Assembly: GCA_003491635.1 (NCBI GenBank)
Contig: DNCG01000087.1
Coordinates: 1-6,950, forward strand
DNA from: Actinomycetota bacterium
Lineage (GTDB): Bacteria > Actinomycetota > Aquicultoria > Subteraquimicrobiales > UBA9087
Length of the DNA: 6,950 nt
Direction of reading: 5' to 3'
The notes below the pieces were generated by a model. The model made no database searches. It saw nothing but the letters and a program-made list of their open reading frames with translations, and was not told the origin of the DNA. Positions 1-5,177 of this stretch are shown piece after piece. The position numbers and the translations under genes were made by a program. Every line of letters starts with the position of its first letter. The first letter of the stretch is position 1.

Positions 1-309
1 ATCCTTTTTCTGATCCCCGTCCCCTGGCTCGGACCAGTCCTGGCACCGGTTTTGGTGTCGCTGGCCTTGATCCTGGCCGCCCTCACGATATTATGGTTTG
101 AGGAGGTAGAAAGGCCTCTGCGATTCTCACGGGGGAGCTGGCTGTTGGAGATTCTGGCCGGCCTGATTGTCTTCCTTTCCTTCGTTTGGAATTTCGGGGT
201 CATCTTGAGGAGCGAAATACCCACCAAATTTCCCTGGAGCATTTTCCTTCTGGGCTTTATCCTGGGCATCTGCATTTTCGCGAGGGAGGTCGTCAGGCAC
301 CTGAAATAA
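1..309 (+). CDS. C-terminal part of an unidentified integral membrane protein (5' end outside window)
   Basis: The reading frame is open from the first base and stops at TAA 307-309, so this is probably the last 102 residues of a protein that begins upstream. A TTG at 52 is the first possible internal start, but no convincing ribosome binding site precedes it. Three strongly hydrophobic stretches, at about residues 1-30, 46-62 and 77-95 of the visible part, are separated by a short charged loop (EEVERPLRF) and a loop with charged and polar residues. The chain ends in a basic tail (REVVRHLK), so the C-terminus probably lies in the cytoplasm. I recognise no catalytic motif or family. It lies 75 bases upstream of the diguanylate cyclase on the same strand; co-transcription is possible but not shown. 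Confidence 0.6.
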   Translation: MLFLIPVPWLGPVLAPVLVSLALILAALTILWFEEVERPLRFSRGSWLLEILAGLIVFLSFVWNFGVILRSEIPTKFPWSIFLLGFILGICIFAREVVRHLK

Positions 310-327
310 AAGGACTTTTCTCTCTTT

Positions 328-342
328 TGTGTAAAATACACA
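328..342. promoter_or_regulatory. Perfect inverted repeat TGTGTA-AAA-TACACA, possible operator
   Basis: Two 6-base arms flank an AAA spacer in the gap between the membrane protein and the GGDEF gene, 42 bases before the preferred GGDEF start. The size and symmetry suit a site for a dimeric helix-turn-helix regulator. No good sigma-A promoter is visible around it: TTGTGT at 327-332 with TATCGG at 350-355 has 17-base spacing but a poor -10. The site is seen; its function is inferred. Confidence 0.3.
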
Positions 343-384
343 GTGTTGGTATCGGTGGTTTGTGGCCTGGAGAGAGGAGATTCT

Positions 385-1266
385 TTGCGCAACTCTGGTA
401 TTGTTTTATTTCTCATCATCGCTTCCTTTGCGGGAGTGACCTTCTTCATAGTTGCCACTCAAGGGGCGACGCTCTATTGGTATCTCTACTTGATACCCGT
501 TCTTCTGGCCGCACTCGCCTACGATGTTTGGGGAGCGGTTTTGGTCGCCCTGGGTACCGGGTTGTTTTGTGCCTTCTACATTTACAGGACGTATTTCCTC
601 TGGGAATTAGGTGGAGCCTCGCCTCTGGCGGGGAAAGGTTTGGCGCCGTTCATGGAAATTGCTTTCGGAGTGGTTCTAATGTTGGTAATGGGGGTGGTGA
701 TTGGTTTGGTTTCCAGAAGACAAAGAGAGCAGCGGGAGAGGTTGGAGAGATTTTCCCTGGTCGACAGAGTGACCGGTCTTCACAACTACGCTTACTTTAC
801 GAACAGGCTGGAGGAGGAAAGGAAGAGGGCGGACAGGTTCGGGAGCAAGCTTTCTCTGGTAATGGTAGACATCGATTTTTTCAGGTCGTTCAATGATCGA
901 TTCGGCCATGCCAAGGGCAACCTTCTCCTCAAGAAGGTGGCGGAGGTACTCCTGAAGAATATCAGGGCGATCGATGTGGTTGCCAGGTATGGTGGAGAGG
1001 AGTTTGCGCTGCTTTTGCCGAATACGGGCACCCGAGCAGCTCAAGAGGTAGCCGAGAGAGTGAGAAGAGATATCGAGGCCACCGAGTTCGAAGGCGATGA
1101 AAAGGAGCCCAAGGTCAAGAGGACCATCAGTGCGGGTGTTGCCACTTATCCCGATGACACGAAGGATGAGGTGGAGCTGATTGACAGGGTGGATAGAGCC
1201 CTTTATTTTGCCAAGGAAGGTGGCAGGAATAGAGTTTGTGTTTATGGACCCGAGATGGAAGAGTAG
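385..1266 (+). CDS. Membrane-anchored diguanylate cyclase (GGDEF domain)
   Basis: This protein probably makes the second messenger cyclic di-GMP from two GTP at the inner face of the membrane. I chose TTG 385 because AGGAG lies at 375-379, five bases upstream; an in-frame GTG at 343 would add 14 residues but has no ribosome binding site. The 293-residue product has about four membrane segments (near 5-24, 31-46, 48-68 and 88-110), a short charged helix, and a GGDEF domain from about 122 to the end. Visible landmarks are the start motif (DRVTGLHNYAYF), the metal-binding VDID (Asp162), active-site GGEEF at 203-207, and an inhibitory-site RAID at 194-197, exactly five residues before it, so product inhibition is likely. 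The residue matching guanine-contacting Asp344 of PleD is Asn179, which is uncommon. No phosphodiesterase, PAS or receiver domain is present, so the membrane part is the presumed sensor. Its signal is unknown. Confidence 0.9.
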   Translation: MRNSGIVLFLIIASFAGVTFFIVATQGATLYWYLYLIPVLLAALAYDVWGAVLVALGTGLFCAFYIYRTYFLWELGGASPLAGKGLAPFMEIAFGVVLMLVMGVVIGLVSRRQREQRERLERFSLVDRVTGLHNYAYFTNRLEEERKRADRFGSKLSLVMVDIDFFRSFNDRFGHAKGNLLLKKVAEVLLKNIRAIDVVARYGGEEFALLLPNTGTRAAQEVAERVRRDIEATEFEGDEKEPKVKRTISAGVATYPDDTKDEVELIDRVDRALYFAKEGGRNRVCVYGPEMEE

Positions 1267-1286
1267 AAAGAAGGTTGTTTTGGGCA

Positions 1287-1303
1287 CCCCGCCAATGGCG
1301 GGG
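1287..1303 (+). repeat. GC-rich hairpin (first of a pair)
   Basis: CCCCGCC at 1287-1293 pairs perfectly with GGCGGGG at 1297-1303 across an AAT loop. It lies 20 bases after the diguanylate cyclase stop and six bases before a second hairpin. It has no T-run of its own. It may strengthen the following terminator or be half of a dispersed double-hairpin element. Confidence 0.6.
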
Positions 1304-1309
1304 CATCTC

Positions 1310-1336
1310 CCCCCGGCGAGTCGGGGGTTTTGTTTT
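1310..1336 (+). terminator. Probable intrinsic terminator after the diguanylate cyclase gene
   Basis: CCCCCG (1310-1315) pairs with CGGGGG (1322-1327). A G-T wobble extends the stem and leaves a CGAG loop. TTTTGTTTT follows directly at 1328-1336, the classic layout of a rho-independent terminator. It ends only 18 bases before the ATG of the next gene, so that gene either depends on read-through or has a start signal that I cannot see. Confidence 0.7.
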
Positions 1337-1354
1337 AAATGTGGGCGGGATTGA

Positions 1355-2338
1355 ATGAAAAAACATCTGATTGGAGTGGACATCGGGGGAACGAAGATTA
1401 TGGGAGGTGTGGTTGATGATGGTGGGAATCTTCTCACATCATTAAAGAAACCCACCCCCACAACCAATGCACGGGTTCTCATCGAAGCCGTTAAAGAGGT
1501 GATTGGCGAGCTCCTGACCCGAGACCCCGGTGTCTTGGGTACCGGTTTGGGTGTGGCCGGTCTGGTTGATTGGGAAGAGGGGATGGTGACTTTCTCCCCC
1601 AACCTTCCCCTGAAGGGAGTTCCCTTGAGAGAAGAGGTTCGTAGCTTCTTTGGCCTGCCCACCTTCGTGGACAACGATGCCAACGTAGCCGCTCTGGGCG
1701 AATGTCGTTACGGTGCTGGTGAGAGAAGCTCGAATTTAGTCTTCATCATCCTGGGAACTGGAATTGGGGGAGGTATTATAGTCGATGGGAAGATTTATCG
1801 GGGGACACGAGGGTATGCTGGAGAGATAGGCCACATGGTCATCGATCCCCGGGGCCCGCTTTGTGGTTGCGGGAATCATGGTTGTCTGGAGGCGCTCGCC
1901 TCTGGCCAGGCGATCGCCGTCAGGGCCAGGGAAGCCGTGGCGGGTGGACGTGCCTCCTCGATCCTGGAGTTGGCCGGCGGTAAGGTTGAGAACATCACGG
2001 CTAAGACGGTGACTACCGCCACTGGCAAAGGGGATGTTTTGGGAAGGGAGATACTTTCGGAGGCGGGGAGGATGCTGGGCATAGGTCTGGCCAACCTCGT
2101 AAACGTCTTCGATCCGGAGATCATCATCGCCGGCGGTGGTCTGGCTGAAGCGGGTGAGCTCATCCTGGGCCCAGCGCGGGAGGAGTTGGAGAAAAGAGTG
2201 ATGAGCCCCGATTCGAGAAGAGTCGAGATCGTCCAAGCCAAGCTGGGGGCCGAGGCCGGGGTAATTGGTGCGGCAACCATGGCCCTGGAGGGGATAGGCG
2301 GAGCAGCCACTTGTCAGGGGTCAGGGAGCAACAATTAG
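1355..2338 (+). CDS. ROK-family sugar kinase, probable glucokinase
   Basis: The likely reaction is ATP-dependent phosphorylation of glucose to glucose 6-phosphate in the cytoplasm. The 327-residue protein carries the ROK features in order: the N-terminal phosphate loop DIGGTK (9-14), NDAN with the expected catalytic base Asp108, LGTGIGGG (133-140), GEIGH (156-160), and the zinc signature with His160 and Cys170, Cys172 and Cys177 (CGCGNHGC), followed by Glu179. Asn107, Glu157, His160 and Glu179 are the usual sugar contacts. There is no N-terminal helix-turn-helix, so it is a kinase and not a NagC/Xyl-type repressor. Start ATG 1355 places the phosphate loop normally, but the ribosome binding site is weak. 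The family fold should end near the AATMALEG stretch (about 306-313). The last eight residues (CQGSGSNN, 320-327) are encoded by 7-base repeats. Specificity for glucose over related sugars such as mannose, allose or N-acetyl sugars cannot be proved from sequence. Confidence 0.9.
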   Translation: MKKHLIGVDIGGTKIMGGVVDDGGNLLTSLKKPTPTTNARVLIEAVKEVIGELLTRDPGVLGTGLGVAGLVDWEEGMVTFSPNLPLKGVPLREEVRSFFGLPTFVDNDANVAALGECRYGAGERSSNLVFIILGTGIGGGIIVDGKIYRGTRGYAGEIGHMVIDPRGPLCGCGNHGCLEALASGQAIAVRAREAVAGGRASSILELAGGKVENITAKTVTTATGKGDVLGREILSEAGRMLGIGLANLVNVFDPEIIIAGGGLAEAGELILGPAREELEKRVMSPDSRRVEIVQAKLGAEAGVIGAATMALEGIGGAATCQGSGSNN

Positions 2339-2373
2339 AAATTAGTTATTCGGAATTCGGAATTAGAAATTAG
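2313..2373. repeat. Degenerate 7-base repeats at the 3' end of the ROK gene (GTCAGGG and GAATTAG families)
   Basis: Two identical GTCAGGG units lie at 2313-2326 inside the kinase reading frame. From 2332, six successive 7-base units of a GAATTAG family follow in unbroken phase (2332, 2339, 2346, 2353, 2360, 2367), with consensus GAATTAG and differences such as TTATTCG and GAATTCG. The kinase stop codon TAG (2336-2338) is the end of the first unit. The short stretch 2374-2391 that follows is not clearly repetitive. Confidence 0.85.
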
Positions 2374-2391
2374 GAAGGGCAAAACCAATTT

Positions 2392-2454
2392 CAAATAACG
2401 AATAACCAATAACGAATTACGAATAGCGAGTAACGAATTCCGAATAACGAAACA
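2392..2454. repeat. Nine-unit degenerate heptanucleotide array, consensus CGAATAA
   Basis: Nine units start at 2392, 2399, 2406, 2413, 2420, 2427, 2434, 2441 and 2448 with no insertion or deletion. Two are exactly CGAATAA (2399 and 2441), and most others differ by one or two bases (for example CCAATAA, CGAATTA, CGAATAG). The block is AT-rich compared with the genes on either side. It resembles the short tandemly repeated repetitive (STRR) heptanucleotides described in cyanobacteria. There is no spacer structure, so it is not a CRISPR. Confidence 0.9.
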
Positions 2455-2522
2455 AGCTCTTGGCTCCGAGCTCTAAGCTAACCAGGAACTAGGCACCAGG
2501 TACCAGGGACCAGCAGCAAGGA
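2454..2522. repeat. Two further heptanucleotide families, AAGCTCT and ACCAGGN, ending in a ribosome binding site
   Basis: Four units of an AAGCTCT family start at 2454, 2461, 2468 and 2475. Six units of an ACCAGGN family then run from 2481 to 2522 (starts at 2481, 2488, 2495, 2502, 2509 and 2516), again in perfect 7-base phase. The last, GCAAGGA (2516-2522), supplies most of the AAGGAG ribosome binding site (2518-2523) of the DUF362 gene. No promoter or terminator is visible between 2339 and 2528. Confidence 0.85.
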
Positions 2523-2528
2523 GAGAAA

Positions 2529-3644
2529 ATGAGAGCCGATGTATATTTTGTGAACATGAGAGCACTTGAAAAGAGGAGTCTGCTTGAGAAGGTCGACGAC
2601 CTCTTCGAGAGAGCTGGTTTCCCGGCCTTGATAGAGAAGGGGGATCTTGTGGCGGTCAAGGTTCACTTTGGGGAGCGCGGCAGTACCGCCTATCTCCGCC
2701 CCATCTTTGTACGCCGGGTGGTGGATAAGATCAAGACTTGCGGCGGGAAGCCCTTTCTTGAGGATACAAGCACCCTTTACACTGGCTCTCGTTGGAACGC
2801 CGTTGATCATCTTCAGACTGCCATCGAGAACGGATTCACCTATGAAGTTGTTGGCGCCCCGCTGGTCATTGCCGATGGTCTTACTGGGAAGGATTATGTC
2901 TCCGTTTCCATAGATGGCAAGCATTTTAAGGAGGTCAAGATCGGCAGCGCCGCTTGCCATGCTGATAGTCTAATTGCCCTCTCCCATTTCAAAGGACATG
3001 AGATGACCGGCTTTGGCGGGACGCTCAAGAACCTGGGAATGGGCTTGGGTTGTCGAAGCGCTAAGCAGATGATGCACTCAGATGTCCTTCCCGTTGTGGA
3101 CGAGAAGGTGTGCGTTGGTTGTGGGAAGTGCCTTAAGTGGTGCCCCGCCGGTGCGATCTCTCTCCTTGGATCGGGCGAAGCGAAAAAGGCGAGAATAGAT
3201 TCGGAGAAGTGTTGGGGTTGCGGTGAGTGCACCGTGACCTGTCCCCATTCGGCCATCGCCATAAGTTGGAAGGCCGAGCCCGAAAATCTTCAGGAAAAGA
3301 TCGTGGAGCATGTTCTCGGGGCTCTGAAGGAAAAACGAGGCAAAGTTGGTTTCATGAATTTCCTCATGGATGTCTCCCCGGACTGCGACTGTTGGGAATG
3401 GAGCGATGCTCCCATCGTGGCCGACGTGGGCATCCTGGCCTCCCTGGATCCCGTGGCCATCGATCAGGCCGGGGTCGATCTCATCAATAGATCACAAGGC
3501 ATCAAGGGAACGAAGTTAGGCGAGCCCGGAAGCAGGGATAAGTTTCGCTCTCTCTATCCGGCTGTCGATTGGAGCATTCAGCTCAGGTATGGGGAGGAAC
3601 TTGGGCTGGGGACTAGAAAATACAACCTGATTGAAATAGGATGA
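2529..3644 (+). CDS. DUF362 iron-sulfur protein with two 4Fe-4S ferredoxin motifs
   Basis: The start ATG 2529 follows AAGGAG (2518-2523) by five bases. The 371-residue protein has an N-terminal DUF362 region (about 1-185) with the conserved stretch HFKGHEMTGFGGTLKNLGMG (153-172). An inserted two-cluster ferredoxin domain follows: Cys195, 198, 201 and 205, then Cys228, 231, 234 and 238, each followed by Pro. A C-terminal DUF362 region carries DCDCW (Cys286, Cys288) and SLDPVAIDQAG (305-315). There is no signal peptide or membrane segment, so it is cytoplasmic. The family is common in anaerobic bacteria and archaea. Its reaction is not established; electron transfer coupled to an unknown redox step is the usual inference. 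A small ferredoxin gene follows 43 bases downstream and may encode its partner. No key family residue looks missing. Confidence 0.9.
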   Translation: MRADVYFVNMRALEKRSLLEKVDDLFERAGFPALIEKGDLVAVKVHFGERGSTAYLRPIFVRRVVDKIKTCGGKPFLEDTSTLYTGSRWNAVDHLQTAIENGFTYEVVGAPLVIADGLTGKDYVSVSIDGKHFKEVKIGSAACHADSLIALSHFKGHEMTGFGGTLKNLGMGLGCRSAKQMMHSDVLPVVDEKVCVGCGKCLKWCPAGAISLLGSGEAKKARIDSEKCWGCGECTVTCPHSAIAISWKAEPENLQEKIVEHVLGALKEKRGKVGFMNFLMDVSPDCDCWEWSDAPIVADVGILASLDPVAIDQAGVDLINRSQGIKGTKLGEPGSRDKFRSLYPAVDWSIQLRYGEELGLGTRKYNLIEIG

Positions 3645-3687
3645 GGGGCAGTCGGAGCACCGGGAACCGGCGAAAGGGGGTATGAGG

Positions 3688-3858
3688 ATGACCTACAGGA
3701 TTACCGATGATTGTCTCTGTTGCGGCGCCTGCGCCGATGAGTGCCCATCCAGTGCCATCGGCGAGGGCGAGGACAAATATGTGATAGATCAGGACAAGTG
3801 TGTGGAGTGCGGGACTTGCGCCGAGAACTGTCCCGCCGAAGCCATCGTCGAGGAATAA
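3688..3858 (+). CDS. Small 2[4Fe-4S] bacterial-type ferredoxin (56 aa)
   Basis: This soluble low-potential electron carrier has 56 residues, the usual size for clostridial-type ferredoxins. Cluster one is bound by Cys9, Cys12, Cys15 and Cys19 (CLCCGACADECP) with an extra Cys11. Cluster two is bound by Cys38, Cys41, Cys44 and Cys48 (CVECGTCAENCP). Each half contributes its fourth cysteine, next to a proline, to the opposite cluster, as in the family. The stretch between the halves is short and acidic (GEGEDKYVIDQDK). I chose ATG 3688 because AGGGGG (3675-3680) lies seven bases upstream; the in-frame ATG 3682 would be only one base from it. The gene follows the DUF362 gene by 43 bases on the same strand with no terminator between, so the two are probably co-transcribed. 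Confidence 0.9.
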   Translation: MTYRITDDCLCCGACADECPSSAIGEGEDKYVIDQDKCVECGTCAENCPAEAIVEE

Positions 3859-4005
3859 GTAAAAGATACGCACCGCCGATTTAAAGATCGATACCGAAAG
3901 CTAGGCGAGGATTGATATATTCCATCCCAGGATTTGGCTTGTGTTTGTTCTAAGCCCAAAGTCTAGCTGATAGCATTTTTGGCTTTGAAGGGCTATCATA
4001 TTTTC
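3859..4005 (+). other. 147-base gap between ferredoxin and rsmI, with weak hairpins only
   Basis: Two imperfect structures are visible. TTTGGCTT (3933-3940) can pair with AAGCC and AAA (3952-3960) around a bulged C, with no T-run after it. TGATAGC (3968-3974) is perfectly inverted at GCTATCA (3992-3998), just before the rsmI start. No convincing promoter, terminator, riboswitch or small gene is seen. Two 7-base units (GTCTAGC, TGATAGC at 3961-3974) may be a relic of the repeats found elsewhere in the window. Confidence 0.4.
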
Positions 4006-4857
4006 ATGAGCAAAGGGAAGCTTTTTGTCTGCGCCACCCCCATCGGAAATCTTAAGGATATCACCTTTCGGGTTCTGGAGACCTTAAAGGAAGTTGACCT
4101 CATCGCGGCCGAAGATACCAGACAGACCCGCAAACTCCTCACGCACTATGGGATTAAAACCCCGCTCACCAGCTACCATGAGCACAATGAGATCACCAGG
4201 GGGAAAGAACTCCTCCGAAAGCTTGAAGGGGGACAAGACATTGCCTTGGTTTCCGATGCCGGGATGCCGGGTCTGGCCGACCCTGGACATAGGTTGATCA
4301 AAGCCTGCCTCGAAGCCGGAATCGGGGTGGAGGTTCTCCCCGGCCCCTCCGCCTTCCTCACTGCCCTGGTCATATCTGGCCTTCCCACCGATAGCTTCAT
4401 CTACCGGGGCTTTCTTCCCAGGAAGAGGGGTGAACGCCTGAGAGCCCTCAAAGAACTTAGCGATGAGAAAAGAACCCTGGTCTTCTACGAATCACCCCAT
4501 CGGATCGAGGATCTTCTGGTGGATGCACTCGAGGTTTTGGGAGACAGAGGGATGGTTTTGGTCAGGGAGTTGACCAAGAAGTTCGAGGAGGTCATCAGGG
4601 GAAGCATCTCTCAGGTGCTGGAGCGGATTCGAGAGAGGAAGTTGAAAGGTGAGATGGTTGTGGTTATGGAGGGAGCTGAGGAGAAAAGGAGCTTGGCGGA
4701 TATTGGTTCCCTCGACTCGCGAGTAATATGGTTGATGAAAGAGGGTTTTACCAGAAGGGAAGCGGTTAAGAAGATTGCTGAGGAAGAGGGAGTTTCTCCA
4801 AGGATGCTCTACGAGGCGGTGAAAAGGGTTAAGATATCACGAGAGAAGGATGACTAG
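4006..4857 (+). CDS. rsmI: 16S rRNA (cytidine1402-2'-O)-methyltransferase RsmI
   Basis: RsmI uses S-adenosylmethionine to methylate the ribose of C1402 in the decoding centre of 16S rRNA. With start ATG 4006 the product is 283 residues, normal for the family, and begins with few residues before the ATPIGNLKD motif (10-18). In-frame TTG codons at 3979 and 3985 would lengthen it but have no ribosome binding site; GAAGGG (3987-3992) is rather far (13 bases) from ATG 4006. The tetrapyrrole-methylase fold is marked by AEDTRQTRKLL (about 35-45), SDAGMPGLADPG (83-94), PGPSA (112-116), GFLPRKRGER (135-144) and FYESPHR (160-166). The C-terminal 40 residues form the small helical domain typical of RsmI (EAVKKIAEEEGVSPRMLYEAVKRV region). 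It converges on abrB, and the two stop codons overlap. The neighbourhood matches the rsmI-abrB-metS locus of Bacillus. Confidence 0.95.
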   Translation: MSKGKLFVCATPIGNLKDITFRVLETLKEVDLIAAEDTRQTRKLLTHYGIKTPLTSYHEHNEITRGKELLRKLEGGQDIALVSDAGMPGLADPGHRLIKACLEAGIGVEVLPGPSAFLTALVISGLPTDSFIYRGFLPRKRGERLRALKELSDEKRTLVFYESPHRIEDLLVDALEVLGDRGMVLVRELTKKFEEVIRGSISQVLERIRERKLKGEMVVVMEGAEEKRSLADIGSLDSRVIWLMKEGFTRREAVKKIAEEEGVSPRMLYEAVKRVKISREKDD

Positions 4858-5105
4858 CGGAGGCACTCGGAGCCCATTTTTTCCTTACAGTCCCGGCAGA
4901 CATTTTTGCCCATGTAGGTTTCGATGTTTTTGGTATTTTCACAGAAGATGCAGGCGGTCTCATATTTGGTGAGAATGATCTTGTCCTTGTCCACGTAGAT
5001 TTCGAGAGGGTCCTTGACCTGGATGCCCAGAGTGCGGCGAAGTTCCATGGGGATGGTAATCCTTCCCAACTCGTCTATCTTGCGGACTATGCCCGTCGAT
5101 TTCAT
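4854..5105 (-). CDS. abrB: AbrB/SpoVT-type transition-state regulator with zinc-finger-like tail
   Basis: This small DNA-binding protein forms swapped-hairpin dimers or tetramers that bind loosely defined AT-rich sites. Residues 1-47 closely resemble Bacillus AbrB: MKSTGIVRKIDELGRITIP, then ELRRTLGI and LEIYVDKDKIIL. The tail differs: CIFC (Cys52, Cys55) and CRDC (Cys70, Cys73) form a probable zinc-binding pair of CxxC motifs, as in clostridial AbrB-like proteins. An extra Cys81 lies near the end. The 83-residue length is normal for this form. A strong AGGAGGT (5111-5117, minus strand) lies five bases before the ATG, and a near-perfect sigma-A promoter lies upstream. In Bacillus, AbrB controls entry to stationary phase and represses its own gene; a similar role here is inference. 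Its stop codon overlaps that of convergent rsmI. Confidence 0.93.
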   Translation of the reverse strand: MKSTGIVRKIDELGRITIPMELRRTLGIQVKDPLEIYVDKDKIILTKYETACIFCENTKNIETYMGKNVCRDCKEKMGSECLR

Positions 5106-5125
5106 CTTTGACCTCCTCTACGACC

Positions 5126-5139
5126 TTGACAATGGTCAA
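5126..5139. promoter_or_regulatory. Palindrome TTGACAATGGTCAA, candidate operator
   Basis: TTGAC and GTCAA are inverted around four bases. The site contains the metG -35 box and covers the expected abrB transcription start (about 5138). A bound dimer would therefore affect both genes. Autoregulation by AbrB is one possibility, but AbrB has no strict consensus, so another regulator is equally possible. Confidence 0.4.
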
Positions 5140-5154
5140 CTCCAATTATATGGT
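5126..5154 (+). promoter_or_regulatory. Probable sigma-A promoter for metG
   Basis: A perfect TTGACA -35 (5126-5131) is followed after 17 bases by TATGGT (5149-5154), which matches the -10 consensus at four of six positions. Transcription would start near 5161 and give a leader of about 140 bases to metG. It runs opposite to the abrB promoter, and the two -10 boxes overlap by two bases. Confidence 0.55.
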
Positions 5155-5173
5155 TGTGGAAAAATGCAGTCAA
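5145..5173 (-). promoter_or_regulatory. Strong sigma-A promoter for abrB
   Basis: On the minus strand, TTGACT (5168-5173) and a perfect TATAAT (5145-5150) are separated by exactly 17 bases. The expected start is near 5138, which leaves a leader of about 33 bases that includes the AGGAGGT ribosome binding site. This is the best-matching promoter in the window. Confidence 0.85.
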
Positions 5174-5177
5174 GCTG

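Noticed and set aside
186..896. 236-codon plus-strand open frame overlapping the membrane protein and GGDEF gene
   Set aside because: It is the wrong frame for the GGDEF motifs and its product is rich in Gly, Arg and Phe with no family resemblance.
676..1683. 335-codon minus-strand open frame across the GGDEF and ROK genes
   Set aside because: It is a shadow of two well-supported genes and crosses their terminator hairpins; its sequence is low-complexity with no domain.
2332..2522. CRISPR-like appearance of regular repeats
   Set aside because: Units are 7 bases, directly adjacent and degenerate, with no unique spacers and no cas genes nearby.
3659..3672. Two 7-base units (ACCGGGA, ACCGGCG) before the ferredoxin gene
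   Set aside because: Two units are too few to separate from chance, although a relic of the repeat family is possible.
3859..4005. Cyclic di-GMP riboswitch suggested by an ACCGAAAG stretch near 3894
   Set aside because: The other conserved parts of the GEMM motif are absent, and the gene is far from the cyclase.
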